Position numbers and translations under genes: made by a program. A DNA stretch of 64,000 nucleotides from Gammaproteobacteria bacterium. Lineage in GTDB: Bacteria; Pseudomonadota; Gammaproteobacteria; DSM-16500. The notes under the pieces are model-generated. The model ran no database searches, was not told the DNA's origin, and worked only from the letters and a program-made list of their open reading frames with translations. This document shows positions 43,491 to 53,230 of this stretch, piece by piece. Each line of letters begins with the position of its first letter. The stretch's first letter is position 1. The stretch is taken from the NCBI GenBank assembly GCA_021324305.1, contig JAJPJI010000030.1:16435-80434 (forward strand), given 5' to 3'.

Positions 43491-44189
43491 ATGCATGCAA
43501 TTGTTCTAGTCGGCGGATTCGGAACACGATTACGCTCCGTTTTGCCTGATACACCCAAACCAATGGCGCCCATTCATGGGAAACCGTTTCTGGCTTACCT
43601 GCTTGCGTATCTGCAAACACAGGGAATCACGCAGGTGATATTTCCGGTGCATTACATGGCGGAAAAATTCAGCGCCTATTTCCAGGCAGAATATGCCGGG
43701 ATTTCCATTCAATACGTCGCCGAAGAGCAGCCGCTGGGAACAGGCGGCGCGATTGTCAATGCACTGACTGCCTATACGGGGCGCGAACCAGTCTTTGTCT
43801 TAAATGGCGATACGTTTGTCAAGCTCGATTATCCAGCCATGTATACACGGCATCTCGAATCAGGCGCCGACATCACCATGGCGTTACGTTCGGTGGATGA
43901 CTGCTGCCGTTATGGAAAAGTCGTTACAGAGAATAACCGCATTGTGGAATTCAAGGAAAAAGGGGAACAGGGGCCGGGATTCATCAATGCAGGCGTGTAT
44001 CTGATCCAGCCGGATTTGTTCGCAAGACACAAAATGCCCGCGGTGTTTTCATTTGAAAAGGATTTTATGTATCCCTGCCTTGAAAAAATCAATGCGCAGG
44101 CGTTTGCAGCAAATGATTACTTCATTGATATCGGAATTCCGGAAGATTACTCCCGTGCGGTTTCTGATCTTGGCGTGCTTGAGATATAA
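43491..44189 (+). CDS. hddC: D-glycero-D-manno-heptose 1-phosphate guanylyltransferase (HddC-like)
   Basis: This 232-residue nucleotidyltransferase makes GDP-heptose from heptose 1-phosphate. The N-terminal IVLVGGFGTRLRSVLPDTPKP is the sugar nucleotidyltransferase motif. LNGDTFVKLD and INAGVYLI follow, as in HddC and RmlA-like enzymes. HddC normally works with HddA kinase and GmhB phosphatase, and neither is in this window. It follows gmhA directly and precedes a GT2 gene by two bases, so they are one operon. Confidence 0.85.
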   Translation: MHAIVLVGGFGTRLRSVLPDTPKPMAPIHGKPFLAYLLAYLQTQGITQVIFPVHYMAEKFSAYFQAEYAGISIQYVAEEQPLGTGGAIVNALTAYTGREPVFVLNGDTFVKLDYPAMYTRHLESGADITMALRSVDDCCRYGKVVTENNRIVEFKEKGEQGPGFINAGVYLIQPDLFARHKMPAVFSFEKDFMYPCLEKINAQAFAANDYFIDIGIPEDYSRAVSDLGVLEI

Positions 44190-44191
44190 CA

Positions 44192-45193
44192 ATGTCCAGT
44201 ACTCATTCACATGCGAACATGCCGAAGATTTCCGTCATCATGCCTGTGCTCAATCGTGAAGATACGATAGAGAAGGCCATCCAGAGTGTTCTTGATCAGC
44301 AATATGATAATGTGGAATTGATTATTCTTGATGGCGGTTCAAAAGACAAAACCATAGAAATTATCAAGCGTCATGAACAACATATTGCCTATTGGCATAG
44401 TCAGCATGATGGCAGTGCCGCAGTGGCAACCAATATCGGGATTGGGAAGGCGACAGGCGATCTTGTCGCACTCCTGATGGCGGATGATTTCTATGAGCCC
44501 GGGCTTTTTAAGAATATCGCGGCTTCATTTATCGCCCATCCTGACGCAGATATTTTTACCTGTGCAGGAAGAATCGTCGCTTATGATGAAGAAGCACAGG
44601 CCTATAAAACTCTGGCGGCATTCACATCGCCGCGCGAGCTGGAGCTCACTTTTTATAATATCTGTTTTGGCGCATCGGCAATCTGTTTTCGCTTCATCAA
44701 AAGATCACTGTATGAACGTATTGGATTATATATTCCATTCGGTGCGGACAAAAAACACATGCTGACGAATGACAAGGAATTTTTATTGCGTGCGGTTTTG
44801 CATGATGTGAAGGATATTTTCGTCGGACAGGTTGGATATACCTATCTTGCACACAAGGAATCGTATTCATTCGGAAAGCACCGGGCAACATCGATCCGAC
44901 ATTGCATTGAACACATGTATTTCGCCCAGCAATATCTGGGAAATCGGAAGTTATCAATCAAGCATAAACTGCTGCTGATTTACTGGTATAACACGGAGTC
45001 GGCAAAATTATTATTGTTCAGGCTGCTGGATGGAGATTGGCACGCGGCTAGTCAGGCTGGCGCCACAGGTATCCGCCGCTATCCATTCATCTGGCCGGTG
45101 GTCTTCTGTATCACGGGATGCAAGATCATTTTCAAACAAGGCATGCGAAAATTGCGTTCCCTGTTTCCACGTCAGGTTGTTTCCCAGTCGTAA
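44192..45193 (+). CDS. Glycosyltransferase, family 2 type
   Basis: This 333-residue GT-A enzyme starts with KISVIMPVLNREDTIEKAI. It has LIILDGGSKDKT and ALLMADDFYEPGLF (metal-binding D-x-D-like site), followed by a long C-terminal region with hydrophobic parts. It is the last gene of the operon starting at 41837 and is probably involved in adding a sugar to the surface glycan. The region after it, to 45630, is filled with repeats. Confidence 0.87.
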   Translation: MSSTHSHANMPKISVIMPVLNREDTIEKAIQSVLDQQYDNVELIILDGGSKDKTIEIIKRHEQHIAYWHSQHDGSAAVATNIGIGKATGDLVALLMADDFYEPGLFKNIAASFIAHPDADIFTCAGRIVAYDEEAQAYKTLAAFTSPRELELTFYNICFGASAICFRFIKRSLYERIGLYIPFGADKKHMLTNDKEFLLRAVLHDVKDIFVGQVGYTYLAHKESYSFGKHRATSIRHCIEHMYFAQQYLGNRKLSIKHKLLLIYWYNTESAKLLLFRLLDGDWHAASQAGATGIRRYPFIWPVVFCITGCKIIFKQGMRKLRSLFPRQVVSQS

Positions 45194-45224
45194 AATAGTT
45201 TCATTCCAGGCTCTGCTGTCATTT

Positions 45225-45407
45225 ACACGCGTCTATCTGTCATTCTCTCGAATGCATTGGATGTCATTTCTGTGAATGCTTTGGATATCACTCCTGCAAA
45301 TGTTTCGCATGTCACACTCGTGAATGCTTCGGATGTCATTCCTGTGAATGTTTCACATGTCACTCCTGCGAATGTTTCACATGTCATTCCCGCGAAGGCG
45401 GGAATCC
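45225..45407 (+). repeat. 24-bp tandem array ending in a dispersed palindrome (copy 1)
   Basis: After a common leader (ACGCGTCTATCTGTCA) six diverged units of 24 bases run from 45250 to 45393, with the form GAATGTTTCACATGTCATTC plus four bases. The last unit merges into the palindrome CCCGCgaagGCGGG at 45388-45402. Single-base differences between units show the array is old rather than freshly expanded. Open frames across it (8-residue periodicity such as VNVSHVTP) come from the repeat and are not real genes. Confidence 0.8.
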
Positions 45408-45469
45408 ATATTTCAATCAAACCAGGGAAGATTCCGTAGTCATATTTATGAAGGGTCCACAGTCATTGT

Positions 45470-45603
45470 CACGCGTCTATCTGTCACACTCGTGAATGCT
45501 TCGGATGTCATTCCTGCGAATGTTTCACATGCCACTCCCGTGAATGTTTTGCATGGCATCGCCGCAAATGTTTCGCATGTCATTCCCGCGAAGGCGGGAA
45601 TCT
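45470..45603 (+). repeat. 24-bp tandem array ending in a dispersed palindrome (copy 2)
   Basis: The same leader (45470-45486) is followed by four units of 24 bases (45494-45589) and the same palindrome (CCCGCgaagGCGGG, 45585-45599). The unit order and leader show that the whole leader-array-palindrome block was duplicated, then diverged. It ends 28 bases before the GIY-YIG gene. Confidence 0.8.
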
Positions 45604-45630
45604 ATATCTCCATTAAAAAGGAAATTGAAA

Positions 45631-45927
45631 ATGTTCAGAAAAACATATTATGTGTATATCCTGGCGAGTAAAAAATATGGAACGTTATATATTGGTGTTA
45701 CCAATAACTTGCTGAAGCGGGTTTATCAACACAAGGAAAGCCTGGTCGATGGTTTTACAAAAAAATATGGCATTCATAAATTGGTTTATTATGAACAGCA
45801 TGAAGACATCAACCACGCAATTCTGCGAGAAAAGCAAATAAAAAAATGGCGGCGCGATTGGAAAATAAATTTAATCGAGAGTGAAAATCCGCAATGGCTT
45901 GATCTTTACCTTGAGTTAACCGGATAA
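45631..45927 (+). CDS. GIY-YIG domain nuclease
   Basis: This 98-residue single-domain protein of the UvrC-N/YhbQ type starts MFRKTYYVYILASKKYGTLYIG (GIY-YIG as YYVYILA and LYIGVTN). The catalytic Arg is in LLKRVYQHK, the Tyr in KLVYYEQH, and Glu in LREKQIKKW. Family members cut DNA. AAAGGAAATTG precedes the ATG at 45631. It is flanked on both sides by the same palindromic repeats, and the combination of such repeats with small GIY-YIG genes seems recurrent in bacteria. Confidence 0.88.
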   Translation: MFRKTYYVYILASKKYGTLYIGVTNNLLKRVYQHKESLVDGFTKKYGIHKLVYYEQHEDINHAILREKQIKKWRRDWKINLIESENPQWLDLYLELTG

Positions 45928-45996
45928 ATGGATCCTGGCTAAATGATTCTAAAGTTGCTCCCGCAAAGGTTATCTGTCGCTTCTGCGACGGTAATT

Positions 45997-46082
45997 GTCA
46001 TTCCCGCGAAGGCGGGAATACATCCCTCATTGATACCATGACGCAAAAAGAAAAATGGATTCCCGCCTTCGCGGGAATGACA
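45997..46082. repeat. Dispersed palindromes in opposite orientation
   Basis: Two copies of the element are present: 45997-46020 in direct orientation and 46057-46082 in reverse orientation, sharing CCCGCgaagGCGGG and its complement. The same core occurs at 45388 and 45585 on the other side of the GIY-YIG gene. In RNA these two copies could also pair with each other as one larger hairpin. Confidence 0.8.
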
Positions 46083-46108
46083 AACAGCCTTCGCAGGCAA
46101 CCATGTTT

Positions 46109-47056
46109 CTACGCGCACACTCTTGTCGATGCAGGTGCATTAACAAAATGATGCTCATACATTCTTTTCAATCCTTCACGCAGTGATACGGTTGGCTTCC
46201 AGCCAAGGGCGAACAACGCGCTGGAATCGAGGCATTTTCTCGGAGCGCCATCCGGCTTTGTCGTGTCCAGTTTGATTTTTCCTGTGTATCCAACGACATT
46301 TGCGATTTCCCGGGCAAGATCAGCGATGGAGATTTCCTGCATGGTGCCAAGATTGATAATGTCGGCGGAATGATAATTCTTCATCAAAAAGACCAATGCG
46401 TCTGCAAGGTCATCAACATAAATGAATTCACGCAAGGGTGTGCCGCTGCCCCAGAGTACCACTTGTTCGAGCTGATCGAGTTTTGCTTCGTGAAACCGCT
46501 TCATTAATGCGGGTATGACATGAGAAGCGCTGGGATCAAAATTGTCATTGATACCATAAGCATTGGTGGGCATGGGTACGATGGCATTGAATTGATGCTC
46601 ACGCGCATAAGCCTGGCACATGATGATGCCATTAATTTTGGCGGCAGCATAAGCAATATTGGTCGGTTCGACCTTTCCGTCGAGAAACACGGATTCCTGC
46701 ATGGGCTGTTGTGCGAGTTTCGGATAAGTGCAGGCAGAGCCCGGGAAAAGCAATTTTTTGACGCCATTCAGAAAGGAGGCATGAATGACATTGCAATGCA
46801 TTTGCGTATTGTCATAAATGAATTTCGCCGGATAAGTATTGTTGGCATGAATACCTCCGACAATGGCGGCAAGATGGAAGACATAATCAGGCTTGTGTTG
46901 TGCAAAATAATTAAAAACGGCCTGCTGGTCGCGCAAGTCCAGTTCGGTTCGCGCTGGTGTCAAAAGCGTGTAATCCTGTTGTTTCAATAATCGTGTGAGT
47001 GCGCTTCCTATCATTCCCGTGCTGCCGGTAATGAGTATTTTTGCATTTTCATTCAT
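46109..47056 (-). CDS. GDP-fucose-synthase-like epimerase/reductase
   Basis: This 315-residue short-chain dehydrogenase resembles Fcl. It has ILITGSTGMIGSALTRLL, GSACTYPK (the Ser and Cys of the fucose-synthase active site are kept), and Tyr-x3-Lys in IAYAAAKINGI. VPTNAYG-like PMPTNAYGINDNFD follows. Fcl epimerises C3/C5 and reduces C4 of GDP-4-keto-6-deoxymannose. With the heptose enzymes nearby, a GDP-4-keto-6-deoxyheptose substrate is likely. The ATG at 47056 has AGGA upstream. It runs opposite to its neighbours on both sides. Confidence 0.85.
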   Translation of the reverse strand: MNENAKILITGSTGMIGSALTRLLKQQDYTLLTPARTELDLRDQQAVFNYFAQHKPDYVFHLAAIVGGIHANNTYPAKFIYDNTQMHCNVIHASFLNGVKKLLFPGSACTYPKLAQQPMQESVFLDGKVEPTNIAYAAAKINGIIMCQAYAREHQFNAIVPMPTNAYGINDNFDPSASHVIPALMKRFHEAKLDQLEQVVLWGSGTPLREFIYVDDLADALVFLMKNYHSADIINLGTMQEISIADLAREIANVVGYTGKIKLDTTKPDGAPRKCLDSSALFALGWKPTVSLREGLKRMYEHHFVNAPASTRVCA

Positions 47057-47152
47057 AATCGTATCCTGGTTAAACATGGACTTGAACTTTGGCTTGATAT
47101 TAGCGCATTTTTTTTATAGATTGCCAAGACTAAATGCAAGGAATATGAAATC

Positions 47153-48118
47153 ATGCACGATCTAGAGCTTGTTGCGCGTCTGTACAAAAAAATGTCTCTG
47201 ATTCGCAGGTTTGAACTGAGACTGGCGGAAATCTACCATACAGATGCTGTTAAAAGTCCCGTACATCTCTCAGTAGGCCAGGAAGCAATCGCTGTCGGTA
47301 TTTGTGACCCGCTGGAAAAAGATGACATTGTATCCAATACCTACCGCTGTCATGCGACATATATCGCGAAGGGCGGCAATCTGAATGAAATGATGGCTGA
47401 ATTGTACGGCAAGGCAACCGGATGCGCCGGCGGAAAGGCAGGCTCCATGCATCTGGTCGATATGAAAAATGGCATTTTGGGCGCATCTGCAGTCGTTGGA
47501 ACGACTATCCCCGTCGCGACGGGTTATGCGCTTGCCATGAAAATGGAAGCGGCAAAAACAGGGCGTCAACGCGTCACGGTTTCAGTCTTTGGCGATGGCG
47601 CAACTGAAGAAGGCTGTTTTTATGAATCCCTGAATTTTGCTGCCCTGCACAAGCTGCCCATTCTGTTTGTCTGCGAAAACAACCGTCTTGCCATTCATAC
47701 ACCGATTGAAAAACGCTGGGCCACAAAAAGGCTTTGTGAACGTGTGGCTACTTATGGCATCGAGACGCATAAAATCTCGGATGACAATATCTTCAATGTC
47801 CGTGATACCGTCACCAAGGCAATTAATGATATGCGTCATCATCACAGCGGTCCCCAATTTATCGAATGTTCCACTTATCGCTGGCTGGAACACGTGGGTC
47901 CCAGAGATGACCATAGTGATAACTACCGTGACCTCAATGAATATCGCCGCTGGAAGGAAAACGACCAGATTGCCCGTCTCGCCAAGCTGTTAGACAAGGA
48001 CACGGTTGCACGCTTGGAAGATGAAATTACAGCTGAAATCAAGGCGGCAGAAGAATTTGCCGAGAAAAGTCCGTATCCCGCTGATGAGGAGTTATACAAG
48101 CATGTTTATGCAAACTGA
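47153..48118 (+). CDS. Thiamine-diphosphate E1 alpha subunit (orphan)
   Basis: This 321-residue protein is like the alpha subunit of pyruvate/acetoin dehydrogenases. Landmarks are HLSVGQEAIAVG, GKATGCAGGKAGSMHL, the ThDP-binding GDGATEEGCFYESLNFA...NN block, and the RSTYRWLEHVG-like CSTYRWLEHVGPRDDH. E1 alpha and beta normally work with E2 and E3, but none are encoded here. In a polysaccharide locus the pair may instead transfer or make an acyl or two-carbon unit on a sugar. The beta gene overlaps its end by 17 bases. Confidence 0.8.
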   Translation: MHDLELVARLYKKMSLIRRFELRLAEIYHTDAVKSPVHLSVGQEAIAVGICDPLEKDDIVSNTYRCHATYIAKGGNLNEMMAELYGKATGCAGGKAGSMHLVDMKNGILGASAVVGTTIPVATGYALAMKMEAAKTGRQRVTVSVFGDGATEEGCFYESLNFAALHKLPILFVCENNRLAIHTPIEKRWATKRLCERVATYGIETHKISDDNIFNVRDTVTKAINDMRHHHSGPQFIECSTYRWLEHVGPRDDHSDNYRDLNEYRRWKENDQIARLAKLLDKDTVARLEDEITAEIKAAEEFAEKSPYPADEELYKHVYAN

Positions 48119-49205
48119 TACAGTAAAAAAGGAAACTGCTCAGGAGCAGGAAGGCGTCAGACTGATTCGTTATGTTGATGCGCTTAGAGAAGCGTTTGAA
48201 ATGGAAATGGAAAGAGATCCAGGCGTATTTCTGTTTGGTCTTGATGTCGACGATCATAAAGGCATTCAGGGGTCTACACTTGGATTACAGGAAAAATTCG
48301 GCAAGGACCGTGTTTTCTGCACTCCCTTGTCTGAAGATGCCATGACAGGCGTTGCCATTGGTGCTGCCATGGCGGGGCTGCGTCCGATTCATGTGCACAT
48401 CCGTATGGATTTCATGCTGTTATGCATGAACCAGTTGGTAAACATGGCTGCCAAGGCTCACTATATGTATAACGGGCAAGTCAAGGTACCGCTGGTGGTA
48501 CGTACCATGATCGGCCGTTCATGGGGTCAGGGCGGGCAGCATTCCCAGGCGTTACACTCGCTGTTTATGCATATTCCCGGGCTGAAAGTGGTCGCACCCT
48601 CCAATGCCAACGATGCCAAGGGCTGCATGATCGCCGCGATTCGTGACAATAATCCAGTTATTTTTGTTGAACATCGTCTGCTTTATGCCGTCGATGGATA
48701 TGTTCCTTATAAATCTTATGAAGTTCCGTTTGGCAAGGCACGTGTGCTGCAGGAAGGCGATGATGTCACGATTGTTGCCGTATCACACATGGTGATGGAA
48801 GCATTGCGCGCCAAAAAGCATCTGGAAACCGTCGGTATCCATGCGGAAGTGATAGACCCGATTTCATTGTGGCCGCTTGACATGGATACCATCATGCAGT
48901 CTGTGCGCAAGACCGGTAATCTGCTGGTGGTGGATAATGCGTGGCTGACATGCGGAGCAAGCAGTGAAATCCTGACCCAGGTCTATGAAACCTGCCGCAA
49001 GACAGACGAAAACCTGCCGGAGATGGCGCGTATGGGTTTTGCATTCACGACATGTCCAACGACCAGGCCGCTGGAAAATGTCTTTTATCCAAATAGCCGC
49101 ACCATTTCTGCCCAGGCGTATGAAATGGTGAAAGGCAAAGGCAATCGCTGGGAACCGCCAGCGGATGCGAAAACTGAAATTGACGCATTCAAGGGCCCGT
49201 TCTAG
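48102..49205 (+). CDS. Thiamine-diphosphate E1 beta subunit (orphan)
   Basis: This 367-residue protein is a transketolase-like beta subunit: YVDALREAFEMEMERDPGVFLFG, FCTPLSEDAMTGVAIGAAMAGLRP (with the catalytic Glu), GGQHSQALHSLFMHIPGLKVVAPS, and the C-terminal VIDPISLWPLDMDTI. The start at ATG 48102 has AGGAG at 48086-48090. A frame open from 48006 lies inside the alpha gene and is not the true start. It forms a dimer-of-dimers with the alpha subunit. The end of the gene is followed by the 30-bp repeat array. Confidence 0.85.
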   Translation: MFMQTDTVKKETAQEQEGVRLIRYVDALREAFEMEMERDPGVFLFGLDVDDHKGIQGSTLGLQEKFGKDRVFCTPLSEDAMTGVAIGAAMAGLRPIHVHIRMDFMLLCMNQLVNMAAKAHYMYNGQVKVPLVVRTMIGRSWGQGGQHSQALHSLFMHIPGLKVVAPSNANDAKGCMIAAIRDNNPVIFVEHRLLYAVDGYVPYKSYEVPFGKARVLQEGDDVTIVAVSHMVMEALRAKKHLETVGIHAEVIDPISLWPLDMDTIMQSVRKTGNLLVVDNAWLTCGASSEILTQVYETCRKTDENLPEMARMGFAFTTCPTTRPLENVFYPNSRTISAQAYEMVKGKGNRWEPPADAKTEIDAFKGPF

Positions 49206-49230
49206 ATGCAGTACAGCCGGAAGCCGACCC

Positions 49231-49426
49231 GCAGCTTGACCGCAGTAAGGACGTCGTCCCGCGGCTTGACCGTAGTAAGGACATCGTCCCGCGGCTTGAC
49301 CGCAGTAAGGACGTCGTCCCGCGGCTTGACCGTAGTAAGGACATCGTCCCGCGGCTTGACCGTAGTAAGGACGTCGTCCCGCGGCTTGACCGTAGTAAGG
49401 ACGTCGTCCCGCGGCTTGACCGCGGG
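49231..49426 (+). repeat. 30-bp tandem array with dispersed palindrome
   Basis: Six complete units of 30 bases run from 49231 to 49410, GCGGCTTGACCGTAGTAAGG with ten more bases, and a seventh begins at 49411. Copies differ at two sites only (C/T at base 13, G/A at base 23). The last unit closes with CCCGCGGcttgaCCGCGGG at 49408-49426, a palindrome also used as a dispersed repeat. The array lies between the E1 beta stop (49205) and the metH start (49492), where it would be transcribed into the metH leader. There are no unique spacers, so it is not a CRISPR. Confidence 0.9.
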
Positions 49427-49491
49427 ATCCAGAACTCACGACGATCTTTCCAATACAAGCAACGTCAAGAAGTTACAAGAGCCTTTGTGTC

Positions 49492-52400
49492 ATGGACCCT
49501 GAGTGCAATCACGATTTCATCCGGCAACTAGAACGACGAATTTTACTCCTCGATGGCGGGATGGGGACCATGATCCAGTCCTACCGTTTGCAGGAAGAAG
49601 ATTATCGCGGCGAACGTTTCAAGGATTTTCCTTATCCTCTCAAAGGCAATAATGATTTACTGAGTCTGACCCAGCCGCGGGTGATCGCCGAAATACATCG
49701 CGCATATCTGGATGCAGGCGCCGATTTTATTGAAACCAATAGCTTTAATTCAACATCGATATCACTTGCTGATTATCACATGAGTGAGCTCGCCTACGAA
49801 TTTAATTTTGCGGCAGCGCGTCTGGCAAGACAAATCACTGATGAAATGACACGCTTGACGCCGGAACGACCGCGTTATGTGATCGGCATTCTGGGGCCAA
49901 CCAATCGTACCGCTTCCTTGTCACCAGATGTGAATGATCCCGGATTCAGAAATATCAGTTTTGATGAGCTGGTGAGAGCATACACCGACGCCGTTTCCGG
50001 ATTGGTCAACGGCGGCTCGCATGTGCTGATGATTGAAACCATTTTTGATACCCTGAATTGCAAGGCGGCGATTTTTGCGGTTGAAAAATATTTCGCCGAA
50101 AATCGTGTGCGCCTGCCAGTCATGATTTCGGGAACGATTACCGATGCGAGCGGCAGAACATTGTCCGGACAAACCACCCAGGCTTTCTGGCACTCAGTGC
50201 GGCATGCCAAACCGATCAGTGTCGGATTAAATTGCGCGCTGGGCCCGGCTGCGCTGCGTCCGTACATTCAGGAACTCGCAAAAATTGCGGATACCCATGT
50301 CAGCATTCACCCGAATGCCGGGTTGCCCAACGCTTTTGGTGAATATGATGAATCGCCTGAGCAGATGGCAAGCGTCTTGCGTGAATTTGCCCAGGAAGGG
50401 TTTGTGAATCTGGTTGGCGGTTGTTGCGGGACGACCCCCGCACACATACGTGCCTTTGCAGAAGCCATCAAGGACATCCCGCCCCGAAAAATTCCCACCT
50501 TGCCCAAAGCCTGCCGATTAAGCGGTCTCGAGCCGTTGGTCATTGATGATGACTCACTGTTTGTAAACGTGGGCGAACGTACCAATGTCACTGGCTCGCT
50601 GCGTTTCGCTGACCTGATTCGCAATGAAAATTACGCGGCTGCCCTGGAAGTGGCGCGCGATCAGGTCATGAATGGCGCGACCATCATCGATATCAATATG
50701 GATGAAGGCATGCTGGATGCCGAGGCAGCCATGGTGAAATTCCTGAGTCTGGTCGCTGCGGAACCGGAAATTGCCCGTGTTCCCGTGATGATTGATTCAT
50801 CCAGATGGTCAGTGATTGAAGCCGGATTAAAATGCATTCAGGGCAAGGGAATTGTCAACTCCATCAGTCTGAAAGATGGTGAAGAAGCCTTTATCGGAAA
50901 AGCCAGGCTGGCGCAGCGTTACGGCGCCGCGATTGTGGTCATGGCGTTTGATGAGCAGGGCCAGGCTGATACGGAAGACCGCAAATTCGAAATCTGCAAG
51001 CGTTCCTATGACGTATTGGTGAACAAGGTCGGATTTGATCCTGAAGATATTATTTTCGATCCAAACATTTTCGCGATCGCCACCGGAATGGAAGAACACA
51101 ACCGGTATGCGGTCGATTTTATTGAAGCGACGCGGCGCATCAAGCAGCATCTTCCGCATGTACTGGTCAGCGGAGGTGTCAGCAACATTTCATTTTCATT
51201 CCGCGGCAATAACGCCATTCGCGAAGCTATTCATGCGGCGTTTTTATATCATGCCATCCAGGCAGGAATGGACATGGGCATTGTCAACGCGGGCAATCTC
51301 GCGATTTATGAAGATATCCCGAAAGATTTGCTCGTGCTCATTGAAGATGTGATCCTGAACCGAAGAGCGGATGCGACCGAGCGATTGCTGGAAGCAGCCA
51401 ACACGGTGAAGGGTCAGGCACGCATCCGTACTGAAGATTTAAGCTGGCGCGAAAAAAATGTCGCAGAGCGGTTATCCCATGCCTTGGTGAACGGCATTAA
51501 CCAATACATTATTGAGGACACTGAAGCGGCGCGTGTTGAACTGGGTCATCCCTTGCGGGTGATCGAAGGCCCGCTCATGGACGGGATGAATATCGTGGGT
51601 GATTTATTCGCTGCCGGTAAAATGTTTTTGCCGCAAGTGGTAAAAAGCGCGCGGGTGATGAAACAGGCTGTCGCGTATCTGGAGCCTTTTCTCGAAGCGG
51701 ATAAATCGACTGCAAAAGCGAAGGGTAAAATCCTGCTCGCAACGGTCAAGGGCGATGTGCATGACATAGGCAAAAACATTGTCGGCGTGGTCTTGCGCTG
51801 CAATAGTTACGAAGTCATCGATCTGGGTGTCATGACACCTTGTGAAAAAATTCTGGAAACCGCGCGCCGGGAAAACGTGGATATCATCGGCTTGAGCGGT
51901 CTGATTACTCCTTCACTTGAGGAAATGACGCATGTGGCGAGAGAAATGCAGCGCCAGCATTTTACGCAGCCCCTGCTGATTGGCGGCGCGACCACATCAC
52001 GCGCGCACACGGCTCTTAAAATTGAGCCGCATTATGCCGGATCGACCATGCATGTTGTTGATGCATCCCGGGCGGTTGGAGTCGCCAGTCAATTGCTGAG
52101 CGAAACAGCAAGGGATGAATTCATCAACAAGACCCGCAAGGAATACGCAGCGCTCCGTGAACTGCATAAAAATAAAAAATCCGAAACTGAAATCATCAGC
52201 CTGCAGGAAGCGCGCGCCAATAAATTCAGGATTGACTGGGAGACGCATCAGGTTTTCAAGCCAACCTTTTTGGGCGTGAAAACATTTAATGATTACCCGC
52301 TGGAAAAATTGACGGAGTATATAGACTGGACGCCGTTTTTCAGCACCTGGGAACTGGCTGGACGTTTCCCCAGGATTCTGGAAGATGAATTGATAGGCGA

Positions 52401-53166
52401 GAGCGCGAAAAGCCTGTTCGATGATGCAACACGCATGCTTGAGAAAATCGTCAGTGAAAAATGGCTGCGCGCGAATGCGGTAGTAGGATTTTTCCCGGCC
52501 AACAGTATTGGTGATGACATTGAAGTCTATGCCGATGAAAATCGTGATCGTGTCATTACGACATTCCGCATGCTGCGGCAGCAAACACGTAAATTCCAGA
52601 ACAAGGCGAATATGTGTCTTGCGGATTTTATCGCGCCCAAAGCTTCCGGTGTTTGTGATTATATCGGCGGTTTTGCCGTGACCGCGGGACTGGATATGGA
52701 AACCAGGCTGGCGGAATTTGAAAGACAGCATGATGATTATAATGCCATCATGTTAAAAGCACTGGCTGACAGGCTGGCGGAAAGTTTTGCTGAACATATG
52801 CACCTGCGTGTACGCAGGGAATTCTGGCAATATGCGGCAGACGAGCGCTTGAGCAATGAAGAATTAATCGATGAAAAATATGTGGGCATACGCCCCGCGC
52901 CTGGCTACCCGGCATGTCCTGATCATACGGAAAAACCGGCACTGTTTGAATTATTGCAGGCAACAGCAAAATCCGGGATTTGCCTGACAGAGAATTACGC
53001 GATGCTGCCTGCTTCATCAGTCAGCGGATATTATTTTTCGCATCCGGAATCGCATTATTTCGGGATCGGTAAGATTGCCGAGGACCAGGTGACTGATTAC
53101 GCACAGCGCAAGGCGATGGATGTGGCGTTAGTGAAGCGCTGGCTGGCCACGCATTTGATGGGTTAA
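49492..53166 (+). CDS. metH: Cobalamin-dependent methionine synthase
   Basis: MetH transfers methyl from 5-methyltetrahydrofolate to homocysteine through methylcobalamin. The 1224-residue protein has all modules. The homocysteine domain (about 1-330) has the zinc motif [14 protein letters not shown]. The pterin domain (about 350-620) contains [10 protein letters not shown]. The cap and B12 domains (about 640-880) have DVHDIGKN, whose His near residue 757 is the cobalt ligand, and the C-terminal activation domain (about 890-1224) has [15 protein letters not shown]. It needs vitamin B12, which the TonB system upstream might import. It is followed by metF. Confidence 0.97.
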   Translation: MDPECNHDFIRQLERRILLLDGGMGTMIQSYRLQEEDYRGERFKDFPYPLKGNNDLLSLTQPRVIAEIHRAYLDAGADFIETNSFNSTSISLADYHMSELAYEFNFAAARLARQITDEMTRLTPERPRYVIGILGPTNRTASLSPDVNDPGFRNISFDELVRAYTDAVSGLVNGGSHVLMIETIFDTLNCKAAIFAVEKYFAENRVRLPVMISGTITDASGRTLSGQTTQAFWHSVRHAKPISVGLNCALGPAALRPYIQELAKIADTHVSIHPNAGLPNAFGEYDESPEQMASVLREFAQEGFVNLVGGCCGTTPAHIRAFAEAIKDIPPRKIPTLPKACRLSGLEPLVIDDDSLFVNVGERTNVTGSLRFADLIRNENYAAALEVARDQVMNGATIIDINMDEGMLDAEAAMVKFLSLVAAEPEIARVPVMIDSSRWSVIEAGLKCIQGKGIVNSISLKDGEEAFIGKARLAQRYGAAIVVMAFDEQGQADTEDRKFEICKRSYDVLVNKVGFDPEDIIFDPNIFAIATGMEEHNRYAVDFIEATRRIKQHLPHVLVSGGVSNISFSFRGNNAIREAIHAAFLYHAIQAGMDMGIVNAGNLAIYEDIPKDLLVLIEDVILNRRADATERLLEAANTVKGQARIRTEDLSWREKNVAERLSHALVNGINQYIIEDTEAARVELGHPLRVIEGPLMDGMNIVGDLFAAGKMFLPQVVKSARVMKQAVAYLEPFLEADKSTAKAKGKILLATVKGDVHDIGKNIVGVVLRCNSYEVIDLGVMTPCEKILETARRENVDIIGLSGLITPSLEEMTHVAREMQRQHFTQPLLIGGATTSRAHTALKIEPHYAGSTMHVVDASRAVGVASQLLSETARDEFINKTRKEYAALRELHKNKKSETEIISLQEARANKFRIDWETHQVFKPTFLGVKTFNDYPLEKLTEYIDWTPFFSTWELAGRFPRILEDELIGESAKSLFDDATRMLEKIVSEKWLRANAVVGFFPANSIGDDIEVYADENRDRVITTFRMLRQQTRKFQNKANMCLADFIAPKASGVCDYIGGFAVTAGLDMETRLAEFERQHDDYNAIMLKALADRLAESFAEHMHLRVRREFWQYAADERLSNEELIDEKYVGIRPAPGYPACPDHTEKPALFELLQATAKSGICLTENYAMLPASSVSGYYFSHPESHYFGIGKIAEDQVTDYAQRKAMDVALVKRWLATHLMG

Positions 53167-53230
53167 ATGGTCGCTGGCATGACAGAATGATCACAGACAT
53201 GTCAAAGTGGAATTGAATAAAGGAAGTGTT

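Noticed and set aside
45257..45671. Open frames across the 24-bp array (VNVSHVTP pattern)
   Set aside because: The repeat has an 8-codon period and no stops. No Shine-Dalgarno, and the frame runs into the true GIY-YIG start from outside.
49231..49426. Possible CRISPR array
   Set aside because: The 30-bp units are contiguous with no unique spacers, and no cas genes are nearby.
48864..49439. 191-residue open frame on the minus strand (AAGRRPYYGQ repeats)
   Set aside because: It is the antisense of the 30-bp array and of the E1 beta end, with no independent support.
49206..49502. Open frames on both strands across the 30-bp array (repeating SRGLTVVRTS or SRGTTSLLRS)
   Set aside because: They arise because the unit length is a multiple of three and lacks stops. 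The composition is pure repeat and no start signal precedes them.
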